From: Pyropia yezoensis
Lineage: Eukaryota > Rhodophyta > Bangiophyceae > Bangiales > Bangiaceae
Direction: 5' to 3'
Length of the DNA stretch: 64,000 bases
NCBI GenBank assembly: GCA_009829735.1
Contig: CM020618.1
Coordinates: forward strand, 20,569,346 to 20,633,345
Within the stretch, counting starts at the first letter, position 1. Each line of letters opens with the position of its first letter. The position numbers and the translations under genes were made by a program. Below are positions 1-10,967 of this stretch, one piece after another. The notes under the pieces were generated by a model, which worked only from the letters and a program-made list of their open reading frames with translations, made no database searches and was not told the origin of the DNA.

Positions 1-1390
1 AAACCGACTCTTCACCACAGCTTGTGGACGAAGAAACCCACAAAGATTGTTGAGCTTACGGACTCGCTCCGCAAAGGACAACTCGTCCTCCGCCTCTTCC
101 TGATGGGCTTGCGTAAACTCCCTCGACTTGAGAAGCCAACGCTGCCTCATCAACCATGGCTCTCAACAACCAGTTGACGAGCTCCAAATAGGACGTCACC
201 TCCCCAGCGCCTCCACTTGAGGAGCTGGCATGACGGACATAAGTTCTGTCCGTAGGTCACCCTTCGTAAACTCCTGTAGCATGTAAAAAGCCATGCCTTC
301 ACTTATGGCATTGTCGTCACAGGCTTTTGTGAAACGACGTAGGAACTCAAAGACACGGAGGGGGGGAGTTCCGTCCCACTCCGCTTTGTGCCCAAAAGAA
401 TGAAGCGCATTCTTCTTGGCACGGCCCATGGCTCGGGCCTGGTCAGGACCATACGCCACCGACTTGTTGTGGAGGGCGTAGGTCTCACAGTCAAAGATCC
501 TCTGGTAGACCGGGTTGGCTACCTGGATCTTGGGCGGCACCTCACGTTGAGGGAACAGCCGCTGTGGCACTGGGGTAAGTTGACCCTCAGCGCCTGTAGT
601 CTGGTACGGCGAGCTTGGTGTAGCCGCCGGCGTTTCCGAGGGGAACTCCCCCGTGAAGGGCGTACGCCCCACCGAGAATGGTGCGGCTCCCACGTTGGGA
701 GTCACAGGGGTCCCCCCTGTTCGGGGCGACCCGAGGTAGGCGTCAGGAGAGATTCCCCCTGCGCCTGCGGGCTCGAAAGCCCCAGTCCGGTCTGGACATT
801 AAGGCCATCTGGCAAACTCGCCACAATCTGATTCAGAATAGTATTCGTCATCGTGACCACCAGGTCCGGCAAAGTCTGCCGCAACACATTGGTCGCCTCC
901 CGACGGACAGTTTCCGCGAGGAGTGGATTGACGACTCCAGTTGAGTCTCGGTCCGCCTCCGGGAGTCCACCTGAGGGGTAACCACGTTCCTCAGGGGTCT
1001 CAACCGGGGGCATTGGCGCGAGCCCATCGCCGACCAACGGAGGTCCACCGTCCTCCGAAAGCCTAGTTGGCGACGGCTCCAAGCCAAAGTTGGCTCCAAC
1101 CCGAGTGGAACCCGCGGGGACAGTCCTCACCCCTTGGGACGTTCCCGTTGAGTACACCACGCGGTGGCCAGACTTCGGCCCACCCACATCAGAAGTGTCA
1201 CCCGAGTGAACTCCCGACTGAGTCGGGGTGGCCTGTTGCCCGCCCGTACTTCCAGTCCTGCTGGCTTGAGGACCTCTAGTCCCTCTGCGACCCCAGGTAA
1301 ACCCACCTGTGTCTCACCAGTATTCAAAGGCACTGAAGTACGTGCGTCACCCGTGTACTCCCCGGACGACGGGGGTCCGAACTAGCCATG
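1..1390 (-). pseudogene. gag: gag fragment (5' part), frame broken by indels
   Basis: The reverse strand encodes the first ~460 residues of the retroelement Gag, from the Met codon at 1388-1390 downward, but single-base indels split it over several frames. Intact homologues are at 7794-9740, 32279-34225 and 50188-52134. The zinc knuckle lies beyond the left edge. Because the indels fall in homopolymers near a contig end, the broken frame may be a sequencing artefact rather than true decay. Confidence 0.8.
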
Positions 1391-1571
1391 TTGGCTGACG
1401 ATCCGTATGACACGGTCCAAGTCCACCGTTCCTCTGAGACAGAGGGCCCCCTACACCCGGGTGCACCCGAGGCAAAGTTTACCTCTGTCCCCTGCTGCTC
1501 CACCAAATAGGGAAAAAACCACATGCACACACGGCACCCAAGTTGGGGCGGGGTGCTAGGGCTGCCTCCCG
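1..1571 (-). mobile_element. Ty3/gypsy element, 5'-end fragment (gag, PBS, start of LTR) at a contig end
   Basis: This stretch repeats about 8346-9922 of the neighbouring copy almost base for base, on the minus strand: gag N-terminal half, leader with primer-binding site, and the first ~64 bp (inner end) of the LTR before the Ns. Differences are mostly one-base gains or losses in homopolymers (near 121, 229, 718, 1279, 1371 and 1480) plus at least one substitution near 630. The LTR inner end shows the same TAGGGA alteration as copy 1. It is either a near-identical second copy or the same element assembled twice. Confidence 0.85.
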
Positions 1572-2071
1572 NNNNNNNNNNNNNNNNNNNNNNNNNNNNN
1601 NNNNNNNNNNNNNNNNNNNNNNNNNNNNNNNNNNNNNNNNNNNNNNNNNNNNNNNNNNNNNNNNNNNNNNNNNNNNNNNNNNNNNNNNNNNNNNNNNNNN
1701 NNNNNNNNNNNNNNNNNNNNNNNNNNNNNNNNNNNNNNNNNNNNNNNNNNNNNNNNNNNNNNNNNNNNNNNNNNNNNNNNNNNNNNNNNNNNNNNNNNNN
1801 NNNNNNNNNNNNNNNNNNNNNNNNNNNNNNNNNNNNNNNNNNNNNNNNNNNNNNNNNNNNNNNNNNNNNNNNNNNNNNNNNNNNNNNNNNNNNNNNNNNN
1901 NNNNNNNNNNNNNNNNNNNNNNNNNNNNNNNNNNNNNNNNNNNNNNNNNNNNNNNNNNNNNNNNNNNNNNNNNNNNNNNNNNNNNNNNNNNNNNNNNNNN
2001 NNNNNNNNNNNNNNNNNNNNNNNNNNNNNNNNNNNNNNNNNNNNNNNNNNNNNNNNNNNNNNNNNNNNNNN
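1572..2071. other. Assembly gap, exactly 500 N
   Basis: Run of 500 undetermined bases, a round scaffolding size. It separates an element end on the left (gag/LTR side) from an element start on the right (antisense-gene side). The 3' LTR and the first part of the antisense gene of copy 1 should lie here. Confidence 0.99.
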
Positions 2072-3702
2072 GTAGGGTCGGGTTCCCTGCCGGCTTCAGG
2101 ACGGACCAGTTTGCCTTCCTGGACGATGAGGAGGTTGAGGACGTTCAGCGGGCCAAGGCCATGGTGGACCGCGGGGGAACTATCCCGGGTCCCGGCGACT
2201 TGCCGACCTTCACGTGGGACGCTGTGGCAACTCGCCCACCGTACCTCCACGAGGCCGATCCGCACACTCATCACTTTGATGTGCGGATGGAGAAAGACTT
2301 CCGGCGAGGTCCCTACTTGGTGACCTCGGCTCAACTTGAGTTTCCTCAACAGTCTGCTGCCAGTAAGGAGCAGTACTATCCGAAGAAGCCCGAGTGGTGG
2401 CCTCAAGTTGAGGTCCCCTACGGGTTCCCGGCGTTGTTGCCACGGTTGCTTGACCACTTCGGCTCAGTCATGTTGACGGCTGCCCCTGATCACCTGGTGT
2501 GGGCCATGTTGGCCACCCAGTGGCTCCTCGAGGTCATGTCGACCTGGGTGTCCTGTGTTCAGCGGCGGGGGATGCTCTGGCATCTCCCCCTCCGGCTCAT
2601 CCAAGGTTGGGAACAGCTCACCCCTCAGCTAGTTGCTGAGGGGTGCTCATCAGGACAACTCACTCTACTTGAGGAGATGCTCCGGCTCCATAAGTTTATC
2701 GAGTGGGAGAGCATTGAGCACAAGTTGCGCCGCCCCACTCGTGGGCCCAAGGACGATGGCGCACTTCGCCAGTTCGTGTGGGTCGCTCGTGAACTTCACG
2801 ACGGCCGTGTGGTCCTACGAGAGGGGTTGGGTATCGGGGACTACCCGTATGCCCCGGGGGTGGATCGCCACACTGCGCCACCCCCGGACAAGCCCATAGT
2901 TATGGCCGTGCCGTCCTATGATGACCATATGACTCAACCCACTGCGGGGGCCCTAAGTCGGGGTCGCAGTTACACCCGGGTACCGCCACCTCGGCGGGCC
3001 CCTCCGCTTCCTCCTGTTCCTTTCCAACCTCACGGGAACATCCCGATCAGCGTGGCCGTGGAGTCTTCCACCCCGGTGTCCCCCAACTTGGGGGCCACCC
3101 TCCTGACGGTATACCCCAAGTTGGTGTTGCCGCCCACGCCTCTAACCTCAGAGATGATGATCACCACGTTGGTGCGCACCATTTCCTGGTTGGCCGCGTC
3201 GACCGCAACCCTACAGAGTTCCGAGACTCCTCAACTTGAGGAGCGCGTTCGTACTGCAGTGGCGACCGCGAGTTGCGAGTCGGTGGCGGAGTTTATGACA
3301 GCCGAGCTGGCTCGCATTGGGGCTATTATGCCCCAGCCAGCCCCACTTGGGCGTGGCAAACGTCGCGCGAGCCGGGCATACTCGCCTCCTCGCCGTCGTC
3401 GCCGACACTCGCGGCGCTCTCCTTCCGTATCGGAAGACAAGCTGTCTTACTCCGTTTCGGAGTCCTCTACCCCGTCGGAGACGGAGTCTGTCCAGCGTCT
3501 GCGTCGCAAACTTGCGCGCAAGACCAGGCAGAAGAGTGGCCACGGTCGGCGCCACTTGCGCGACCGTGAGGGGCGCGACGGTTCCGACTTGGAGCCGCCG
3601 CCCACTCCAACGAGTGGAGACCGTTATCGGCGTGGGTCTCGCCGCTCGCCTCCACTTAAGGGCAAGGGCCGTGGAGTGGGAGAGTCTAGCATGCGTGCCT
3701 AG
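2072..3702 (+). CDS. Antisense accessory gene of the retroelement (N-terminus in gap)
   Basis: This is an uninterrupted frame of 543 codons from the gap edge to the stop at 3700-3702, running opposite to gag and pol. The fuller version is at 61340-63283 (minus). The N-terminal two thirds is a mixed, probably globular sequence with no family I recognise. From about 3340 the protein becomes basic and Arg/Ser-rich (RRRRRHSRRSPS), resembling the RS tail of SR-type RNA-binding proteins, and ends in SSMRA. Compared with copy 4 it shows about ten scattered amino-acid changes and no stop, so the frame has been kept. It converges on pol, with ~110 bp between the two stop codons. Role unknown; RNA binding is inference from the tail only. 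Confidence 0.7.
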
Positions 3703-3813
3703 TTGGCAGCTGCCTTTGTTGTGAGAGTGTGAGGGTTAGGGCTGTAGTTAAAAGCCACTCTGCGTACCACTTCGACTTGAAGCACTCTCTTGGCACTGTT
3801 GCTCGGCCTTCCC

Positions 3814-6800
3814 TCACGTTGAGGGAGGGCTGTTAGGGTCTATCTCATTCCGGGCACAGTACGCCCGGACCTTCTCAGCGGGGAGGTCCTCCACATACTC
3901 CCACGTATCATCCTTGGCTTTGAAGCCAAACCAACGCACCCTCAACATGAGGCGGTCAGTGTCTTCATCCCATCCGTGGTCGATGAACTTATCGAACACG
4001 TACTCCTGTGGGCCCTGTTTGGCCGCAGGCAGTGAGGGGAGGCGCCACGATTCCAACGCACGCGCCCAAGCTGGGTCGCCTGCAGGCGGTGGTGCAACTT
4101 TGACCACGTCCTGTCCGTTCACTGTGCGGACCCCATCGTCACTTTCGATGGTGAAGCGCCGCCCATCAGTACGAAGGACCTGGTACGGTCCCTTCGTCTG
4201 GAATACCAGCTTACCCCCAGTTGGGGTGTGCGAGTGTACCAGCACCCAGTCACCCTGCTCGGGGACGTGCTTAGCATTGCGCACCTTTTTGTCAAAGGTA
4301 CGCTTGTAGCGCTTTTGTGCTTTCTCCATCTCAGCCCTGACTTTAGGGATGAGGTTTTCAAGCCTAGCAGCGAACTCCGCCTTACTCTCAGTAGGAGTAG
4401 GCGTACTGCCACCATCCTCCCTAGTTGGGAGCGACCGCCGCACGGCAATAGACCGCACACGACGGGGGGTCACAAAAGCGAGGGGTACTTCCCCTGTAGA
4501 TGAGTGAACCTGCGAATTGTAGGCAGTAGTAAGGATAGAAATGTATTGGTCCCACGTCTTCACGTGCTCACTCACATAGTGGCCCAGCTGCCTAACAATA
4601 GTTTTGTTGAAGCGCTCCACCTGCCCATTAGTTTGTGGGTGGTAGGGGGTGGCATAGTTTGCCTTAACCCCCAACATATCCAGCACTCCCTAAAACAGTA
4701 CAGACGCAAATTGCGGTCCATTGTCCGATAGTTTACTATCTGGGATGCCATACGCGGCAACCCAGTGATCTAGGAAGGCTGACACGACCGACATGGCCGT
4801 GATCTCTGCCAGTGGGATCGCTCGCGTAAGTTTCGTGAAGCGGTCACAGATGACCAGGAGGTACTGGTTGCCCTCCTCGGTCACTGGCAGTGGCCCAAGG
4901 ATGTCCATCGCCAACGCGGCGAAGGGCTCCTTGGCCGGGAACAATAACATAGCCGTACTAGGCCGCCGTTCCATCAGACGGTTCTGTGCACAACTTGTGC
5001 AGGCAGCCACCCAACTGTAGATGTCCACCACCATGGACGGCCAGTAGTACCTGGTCCTCAGGGTCTGGTACAGTTTACTAGACCCCAGGTGTCCACCCGT
5101 GGGAGCGTTGTGCTCCCTCTCAATGATACTGTCCTTGAGGGATGCGGGGACGACAAGTTGTTCGGTCCCCAGGAATACCCCTCTCCTCATGAGGAGGCCA
5201 TCGTCTCCCAGAAAGAAGCGCGTCTCAACCACCGTATCCAATGTATCCCTCTGCGACTTGCAGAAGGGATCCTCGGCCTGGGCCTTCACCACCTCGTCCA
5301 GGGACAGGGGCAAGTACTTCTTGTTCCCCGGCGCCTCGGGGTCCAACGCCTGACCCGAGCGCGTGACTACCCCCACGATGGGGATGTCCTCATCGACTGG
5401 GTTAGTGTCCAGCCCCTCGGTAGGTACCCGAGAGAGGCCGTCGGCAAGGGCATGTTGCCTGCCAGGTCGGTACTCAATGTCAAAGTTGAAGGGTGCCAGT
5501 CGCACCCTCCACCGGTTGAGACGAGTGTTCGTACAGTCCGTCTTAAAGATGAACTGCAACGCGCGGTGGTCACAGCGGATGAGGAACTTCTCACCCTCTA
5601 GGTAGTGAAGAAGTGACGTCACCGCCCACACCACTGCGAGTCCTTCCAACTCGGTGACTCCGTAGTTCTTCTCGGCCGAGTTCAGCCCCTTACTAAAGTA
5701 TCCCGCCGGCAAGTACTCCTTGTCCGGCTGCTGCTGAAGCAACACACAACCAAGTTGGTCGTAGTTAGCGTCCACATCCAGGATGTAGTGGCCTCCCAAC
5801 CCGGGAATAGCCAAGATGGGGGGCTTCAGCAGAAGGTCCCGAAGAGTCTCAAAGGATTCCTGCTCCACCCGACTTGGGGGAGGCAGGTTCTTCGGTAGCG
5901 TTGAGCTCACTAGCTCATTCAACGGCTTCGCCACCTTGGCGAAGCCCTTGGTGAAACGTCGGTACACGTTACACATCCCGAGGAAGCTCCTCATCTGGGT
6001 CTGGGTCCGGGGGTACTGAGCCTTACGAATGGCCCTCAAGTTCTTCTCGTTAACACTGAGACGCCCTGGACGGACAACATGTCCCAAGTACTCCACCTTT
6101 TGAGTAAAGAGGTGGCACTTACTCGCCTTCAGTGACACACCGGCGTCAGCAAGTAGCTTGAACACCTGGCCAAGATGGCCAATGTGTTCCTCCGGACTTC
6201 GGGAGAACACAATGATATCGTCTAGGTACACAAGACAGATCTGCCACCGTACTCCGGCCAGAATCATGTCCATAGCGCGCTGGAAAGTTGCCGGCGCGTT
6301 ACACAGACCAAACGGTAGACGCTTGCACTGGTAGGTACCACAGTGACAGGTAAAGGTAGTTTTGTGCCTGTCCTCCGGGGCAATGGGAATTTGCCAGTAC
6401 CCCGCGTTACAGTCCAGGGTAGAGAACACGTTTGCCTCCCCCAGAGAGTCCAGACCGTCATCCATCCTAGGTAGGGGATAACTGTCCTTCACCGTGCTCT
6501 CGTTGAGCTTACGGTAGTCGATACAAAACCGGGGGGTCCCATCAACTTTGGGGACTATAACCACCGGACTCGCCCACTCGGCGTTGCTGGCCTCGATCAC
6601 ATCGAGGGCCTCCATGCGAGCAACTTGCTCCTTAACGAGGGCCCTTGAACGAGGTCCTCCCATATACGGTTGTTGGCGTATAGGGGGTGCACCGGGCTTC
6701 AACTCGATCCGGTGTTGGGTGGCTCTCATGAGTCCCAATTGACCATCCCACAACTTGTGATATTGGTCCAAGAGGCGTTCAACTTGAACCCTCAACCTGG

Positions 6801-7797
6801 GGGGGACACCCTCCATGTTCACATGGGGTCGAGGAGAGGCGGCCGACTTGGCTTGATGCTTCTCCTTTCCGGACTTCGGGTCGCTACTTGCGCCCGCGTT
6901 GAGGGTGACCGCTACTACCGGTCCCTCGTGTTGGTCGATATAGCCGAACTTGGCTCCCGACTTGAAGTACTTGGGCGTCGGGCTCAGGTTCATCACCTGG
7001 ATCCTCCACGGGACTCCGGCTTTGGAGTCCATCGTGCCAAGGGCAACATGCACTTGGTGCTTGCGAGCAAGACGGGGGTGAGGGTGCACCAACCCGTTCC
7101 CCGTAAAATCAGTTACAACATCAACGTGCGCCACCGAGTTGGGGGGCAACGTGACTTTGCGGGCTAAACGCAGGGTAGCACTAAACCCTTCCCTCACCGA
7201 ACAAACAGGCTTCGACTGTGAGACTGTCACAGGAGCCACAGACTTTCCCTTACCAAGGATGGGGATAGTCTCCCCATTCATCAACTTGACCCAGTACTCA
7301 GGGCCACAAATCAAAGGCACTTGTGTAACAACATAAGGGGTACCCAGAAGCAGGGGTACCGATATATTCTCAACTACGCCATAGGTCACGTCGACCTCAT
7401 GGGTCCCCAACCTAGTTGGTAGGGTCACGGCACCAACGATGGGAAGTACCCCACCATTGATGTCAATCATATGGTCAGCTTTGGACCTCCAGCGTTGGAG
7501 CTTCACCTCCTTCGGTAATAGCGACTTGCGTATCAAGGAGGCTCCTGACCCCGTATCAAGTTCGATACGGGCACAACAGGCGCGGCCGGGGGCAAGATAC
7601 ACCCGTCCAGCCACCTGGAAGTTCTCACCCGTCAGCACCGCGATGACCCGACGTGGGTTTACGTTCTTGGGGAGTCCTACCCGAGGTGGGCGGACTCCCT
7701 TAGGTCGCCGCAGTATCCGGCACGGTTGGTTCGTCCTCCTGGCCCACTTGGCCGAGGCTGCCGTTGTGAGCTTCGGACGACCAGCCCCAACGGTCAT
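3814..7797 (-). pseudogene. pol: Pol polyprotein, copy 1, one nonsense codon
   Basis: Reads as the same 1327-codon Pol as copy 2: retropepsin (DTGSG), reverse transcriptase (YLDD), RNase H, integrase with an H2C2 zinc site and DD35E core, and a C-terminal chromodomain. The frame is stopped by TAG at 4690-4692, where other copies have CAG (Gln) after QFASVLF. The break falls between the second Asp and the Glu of the integrase catalytic triad, so the truncated 1035-aa product would lack active integrase and chromodomain. The start codon at 7795-7797 overlaps the gag stop (ATGA). Confidence 0.93.
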
Positions 7798-9740
7798 TCG
7801 TTTCCCGCCGACTTGGCGTCCGAATCTGAGGGCGGGGAGGAAGACGACGAGTCCGAGGACGACGTGTCCGCCTCCTCCGCCGAGGGTGTGGCGACCGCAA
7901 CGACCGGTCGAGACTTACCCTCGCGGCGTGAACGTACTTCGTTCGTAGCCGACTTTTTACTCGCATTCCTAACAAGTTGTTGGATGCGTTTACTCAACTT
8001 GGGGCAATCATATGCCCAGTGACCATCGGAGTTGCAGTTCCAACACCGATGGTCCGTTCCGGGGGGGGTCTTCCCAACTGGGGAGGACGAAGGGATACCC
8101 TGGGAAGTTCCCACGGCAGCTACCACCCTCTCCTTGCGGATTCGGCGTGCCTCTCTCAACTCTCTGGCCTGGCGCGCCTCCTGACGTTCCTTGGCCAACT
8201 CGGCCTGACGCTCCTGGCGTTGTTCCTCCCGCAACTTGCGGTAGGCCTCGCCTCTGGGATAGGCGAACCTGGCCAACTCGGCCAGGGTCTCCCGGGCAGT
8301 GTTATGCTCCCGGGTCTCCATCCGGACTGACCAATGGAGTCCCTCCACAAACCGACTCTTCACCACAGCTTGTGGACGAAGAAACCCACAAAGATTGTTG
8401 AGCTTACGGACTCGCTCCGCAAAGGACAACTCGTCCTCCGCCTCTTCCTGATGGGCTTGCGTAAACTCCTCGACTTGAGAAGCCAACGCTGCCTCATCAA
8501 CCATGGCTCTCAACAACCAGTTGACGAGCTCCAAATAGGACGTCACCTCCCCAGCGCCTCCACTTGAGGAGCTGGGCATGACGGACATAAGTTCTGTCCG
8601 TAGGTCACCCTTCGTAAACTCCTGTAGCATGTAAAAAGCCATGCCTTCACTTATGGCATTGTCGTCACAGGCTTTTGTGAAACGACGTAGGAACTCAAAG
8701 ACACGGAGGGGGGGAGTTCCGTCCCACTCCGCTTTGTGCCCAAAAGAATGAAGCGCATTCTTCTTGGCACGGCCCATGGCTCGGGCCTGGTCAGGACCAT
8801 ACGCCACCGACTTGTTGTGGAGGGCGTAGGTCTCACAGTCAAAGATCCTCTGGTAGACCGGGTTGGCTACCTGGATCTTGGGCGGCACCTCACGTTGAGG
8901 GAACAGCCGCTGTGGCACTGGGGTAAGTTGACCCTCAGCGCCTGTAGTCTGGTACGGCGAGCTTGGTGCAGCCGCCGGCGTTTCCGAGGGGAACTCCCCC
9001 GTGAAGGGCGTACGCCCCACCGAGAATGGTGCGGCTCCCACGTTGGGAGTCACAGGGGTCCCCCCCTGTTCGGGGCGACCCGAGGTAGGCGTCAGGAGAG
9101 ATTCCCCCTGCGCCTGCGGGCTCGAAAGCCCCAGTCCGGTCTGGACATTAAGGCCATCTGGCAAACTCGCCACAATCTGATTCAGAATAGTATTCGTCAT
9201 CGTGACCACCAGGTCCGGCAAAGTCTGCCGCAACACATTGGTCGCCTCCCGACGGACAGTTTCCGCGAGGAGTGGATTGACGACTCCAGTTGAGTCTCGG
9301 TCCGCCTCCGGGAGTCCACCTGAGGGGTAACCACGTTCCTCAGGGGTCTCAACCGGGGGCATTGGCGCGAGCCCATCGCCGACCAACGGAGGTCCACCGT
9401 CCTCCGAAAGCCTAGTTGGCGACGGCTCCAAGCCAAAGTTGGCTCCAACCCGAGTGGAACCCGCGGGGACAGTCCTCACCCCTTGGGACGTTCCCGTTGA
9501 GTACACCACGCGGTGGCCAGACTTCGGCCCACCCACATCAGAAGTGTCACCCGAGTGAACTCCCGACTGAGTCGGGGTGGCCTGTTGCCCGCCCGTACTT
9601 CCAGTCCTGCTGGCTTGAGGGACCTCTAGTCCCTCTGCGACCCCAGGTAAACCCACCTGTGTCTCACCAGTATTCAAAGGCACTGAAGTACGTGCGTCAC
9701 CCGTGTACTCCCCGGACGACGGGGGGTCCGAACTAGCCAT
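7794..9740 (-). CDS. gag: Gag polyprotein, copy 1, 648 aa
   Basis: Structural protein that forms the retroelement particle. I chose the ATG at 9738-9740 (MASSDPPSS); an open frame continues upstream without another ATG. The first ~290 residues are Gly/Pro/Thr-rich and probably disordered. A helical region follows (around WDGTPPLRVFEFLRRF and the EEAEDELSFAERV stretch) that fits the retrotransposon-gag capsid type. Near the C-terminus is one CCHC zinc knuckle (CWNCNSDGHWAYDC), then an acidic Ser/Asp tail. The stop overlaps the pol start by four bases. Confidence 0.92.
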   Translation of the reverse strand: MASSDPPSSGEYTGDARTSVPLNTGETQVGLPGVAEGLEVPQASRTGSTGGQQATPTQSGVHSGDTSDVGGPKSGHRVVYSTGTSQGVRTVPAGSTRVGANFGLEPSPTRLSEDGGPPLVGDGLAPMPPVETPEERGYPSGGLPEADRDSTGVVNPLLAETVRREATNVLRQTLPDLVVTMTNTILNQIVASLPDGLNVQTGLGLSSPQAQGESLLTPTSGRPEQGGTPVTPNVGAAPFSVGRTPFTGEFPSETPAAAPSSPYQTTGAEGQLTPVPQRLFPQREVPPKIQVANPVYQRIFDCETYALHNKSVAYGPDQARAMGRAKKNALHSFGHKAEWDGTPPLRVFEFLRRFTKACDDNAISEGMAFYMLQEFTKGDLRTELMSVMPSSSSGGAGEVTSYLELVNWLLRAMVDEAALASQVEEFTQAHQEEAEDELSFAERVRKLNNLCGFLRPQAVVKSRFVEGLHWSVRMETREHNTARETLAELARFAYPRGEAYRKLREEQRQERQAELAKERQEARQARELREARRIRKERVVAAVGTSQGIPSSSPVGKTPPGTDHRCWNCNSDGHWAYDCPKLSKRIQQLVRNASKKSATNEVRSRREGKSRPVVAVATPSAEEADTSSSDSSSSSPPSDSDAKSAGNE

Positions 9741-9839
9741 GTTGGCTGACGATCCGTATGACACGGTCCAAGTCCACCGTTCCTCTGAGACAGAGGGCCC
9801 CCTACACCCGGGTGCACCCGGAGGCAAAGTTTACCTCTG

Positions 9840-9857
9840 TCCCCTGCTGCTCCACCA
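9840..9857 (-). promoter_or_regulatory. Primer-binding site, copy 1
   Basis: On the minus strand the 18-mer TGGTGGAGCAGCAGGGGA lies two bases inside the LTR. It begins TGG, as expected for pairing with a tRNA 3' CCA end, and is identical in copies 2 and 3. Confidence 0.75.
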
Positions 9858-9859
9858 AA

Positions 9860-10328
9860 TAGGGAAAAAACCACATGCACACACGGCACCCAAGTTGGGG
9901 CGGGGTGCTAGGGCTGCCTCCCGTGTCGGGGGAACCGGAAGAAGTGCAAGTCGCACACACTCTGTCCCTGTTGTGGGGCAAACCCCCCACGGACAAACAA
10001 GAGGATGGTGTGTGGTCCAACAGTTTCTTGGTCGGCACGGGGACGCAGGGCCAAGCCCCGCTGTCCCTCCCCTTATCCCCCCAGGGTCCACTTAGAATCT
10101 CGCCACTCAGAATCTCCCACCCCAGCACCTGCCCACCGGGCCACACGAAAATTCAAGACGATAAATGCAGAAAACCCTCAAATCCAAGTTGGATTTACTA
10201 CTAAGCTAACTATCCCAAACTTAGGGAATATGGACCCAAATGCAGGGGGAGGAACGGATCAGGCAAGTGGCCTGCCGCCCCTTGCATGGCACTTGTTGCC
10301 CCCCTACCTGGGGGTCAATACTGCCACA
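9860..10328 (-). repeat. 5' LTR, copy 1 (469 bp)
   Basis: Same length and sequence as LTRs of copies 2 and 3. The outer end is TGTGGCAG (minus strand). The inner end is altered: plus-strand TAGGGA instead of TGTGGC, which removes the terminal CA and the 7-bp inverted repeat. It contains the perfect palindrome AAATCCAACTTGGATTT. Confidence 0.92.
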
Positions 10329-10967
10329 CTCATCTCGCCTTTGGAGGCGGAGCAAAAAGCAGTCATGCGGGAGGGCAACCGGCGCAGGCGGGTAAGGACA
10401 CGCGGCAGGCCGTGCTCAGCTGGTGACCTCGCGGTTGATCTAAGCCTGCCTAAGCTCTGCAACGCATTGCAATGTGATGCATCTGACTGTGTCGTCTTGC
10501 AGTCCGGTGTGTGGCTCTCGGAGGAGGTGCCGCGAAAGGCGGACGGACGTCGGTCGACTTTATGGGCGACAGCCAATCTCAAGGGCCGTCCTTGGTTTGA
10601 CTGGGTGAAATACCGGGCGTCCGACGGCTCGGAGCGATACGGACGAGCCCGTGTCTTGGTGGTGAGCCTGAACGGGTCGGTCCGCAGAACTGTGGTCGTC
10701 GAGCGCGCAGAAGCAACAACTGCAGTACCGAACTGCCCTTTTTCTGCCTATGGGTGCACCCGGCTGCGTTGGGTTCATCAGCAGGGTTGTACTGAGGCAG
10801 ACCTTGAAGCCATTGATTTGAGTGCCATTACGAAGGTGCTCTGTGTTGAGCTCGACTGGGACGATTGGGTGACGCGGAACGGCCTCATCGACTTTCCGAC
10901 AACGCACCCGATTGATGCAAGTGACCTCCACCAGCGACGCTTCTTCGTCAATACATTTGCTTCTTAG
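10329..10967 (+). pseudogene. 3' fragment of an unrecognised gene, cut by retroelement insertion
   Basis: An open frame runs out of the LTR into host DNA and ends with a TAG stop at 10965-10967. The host-encoded part is about 212 residues and has the mixed composition of a real protein (examples: RPWFDWVKYRASDGS, VLCVELDWDDWV, ending RRFFVNTFAS), unlike the low-complexity frames nearby. I do not recognise the family. The position right at the LTR edge suggests it is the C-terminal part of a gene, or of another transposon's protein, whose 5' part has been separated by the insertion. A large N-terminus is missing. No intron can be placed with confidence. Confidence 0.5.

Larger units (their letters stand above)
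2072..10328 (-). mobile_element. Chromovirus-type Ty3/gypsy LTR retrotransposon, copy 1 (3' end in gap)
   Basis: The element lies on the minus strand. Reading plus coordinates left to right: antisense gene (plus strand, 2072-3702), pol (3814-7797), gag (7794-9740), primer-binding site, and 5' LTR ending at 10328. The 3' LTR is lost in the Ns. Pol carries one nonsense codon. The inner LTR end reads TAGGGA where the other copies have the inverted-repeat TGTGGC, so the terminal CA is mutated. The reconstructed length is about 9.4 kb, matching copies 3/4. Right flank: plus-strand host sequence starting CTCAT at 10329. Confidence 0.95.

Noticed and set aside
1543..3702. Reading frame starting at 1543 and crossing the first gap
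   Set aside because: The part before 2072 runs through LTR sequence and Ns; only 2072-3702 can be supported.
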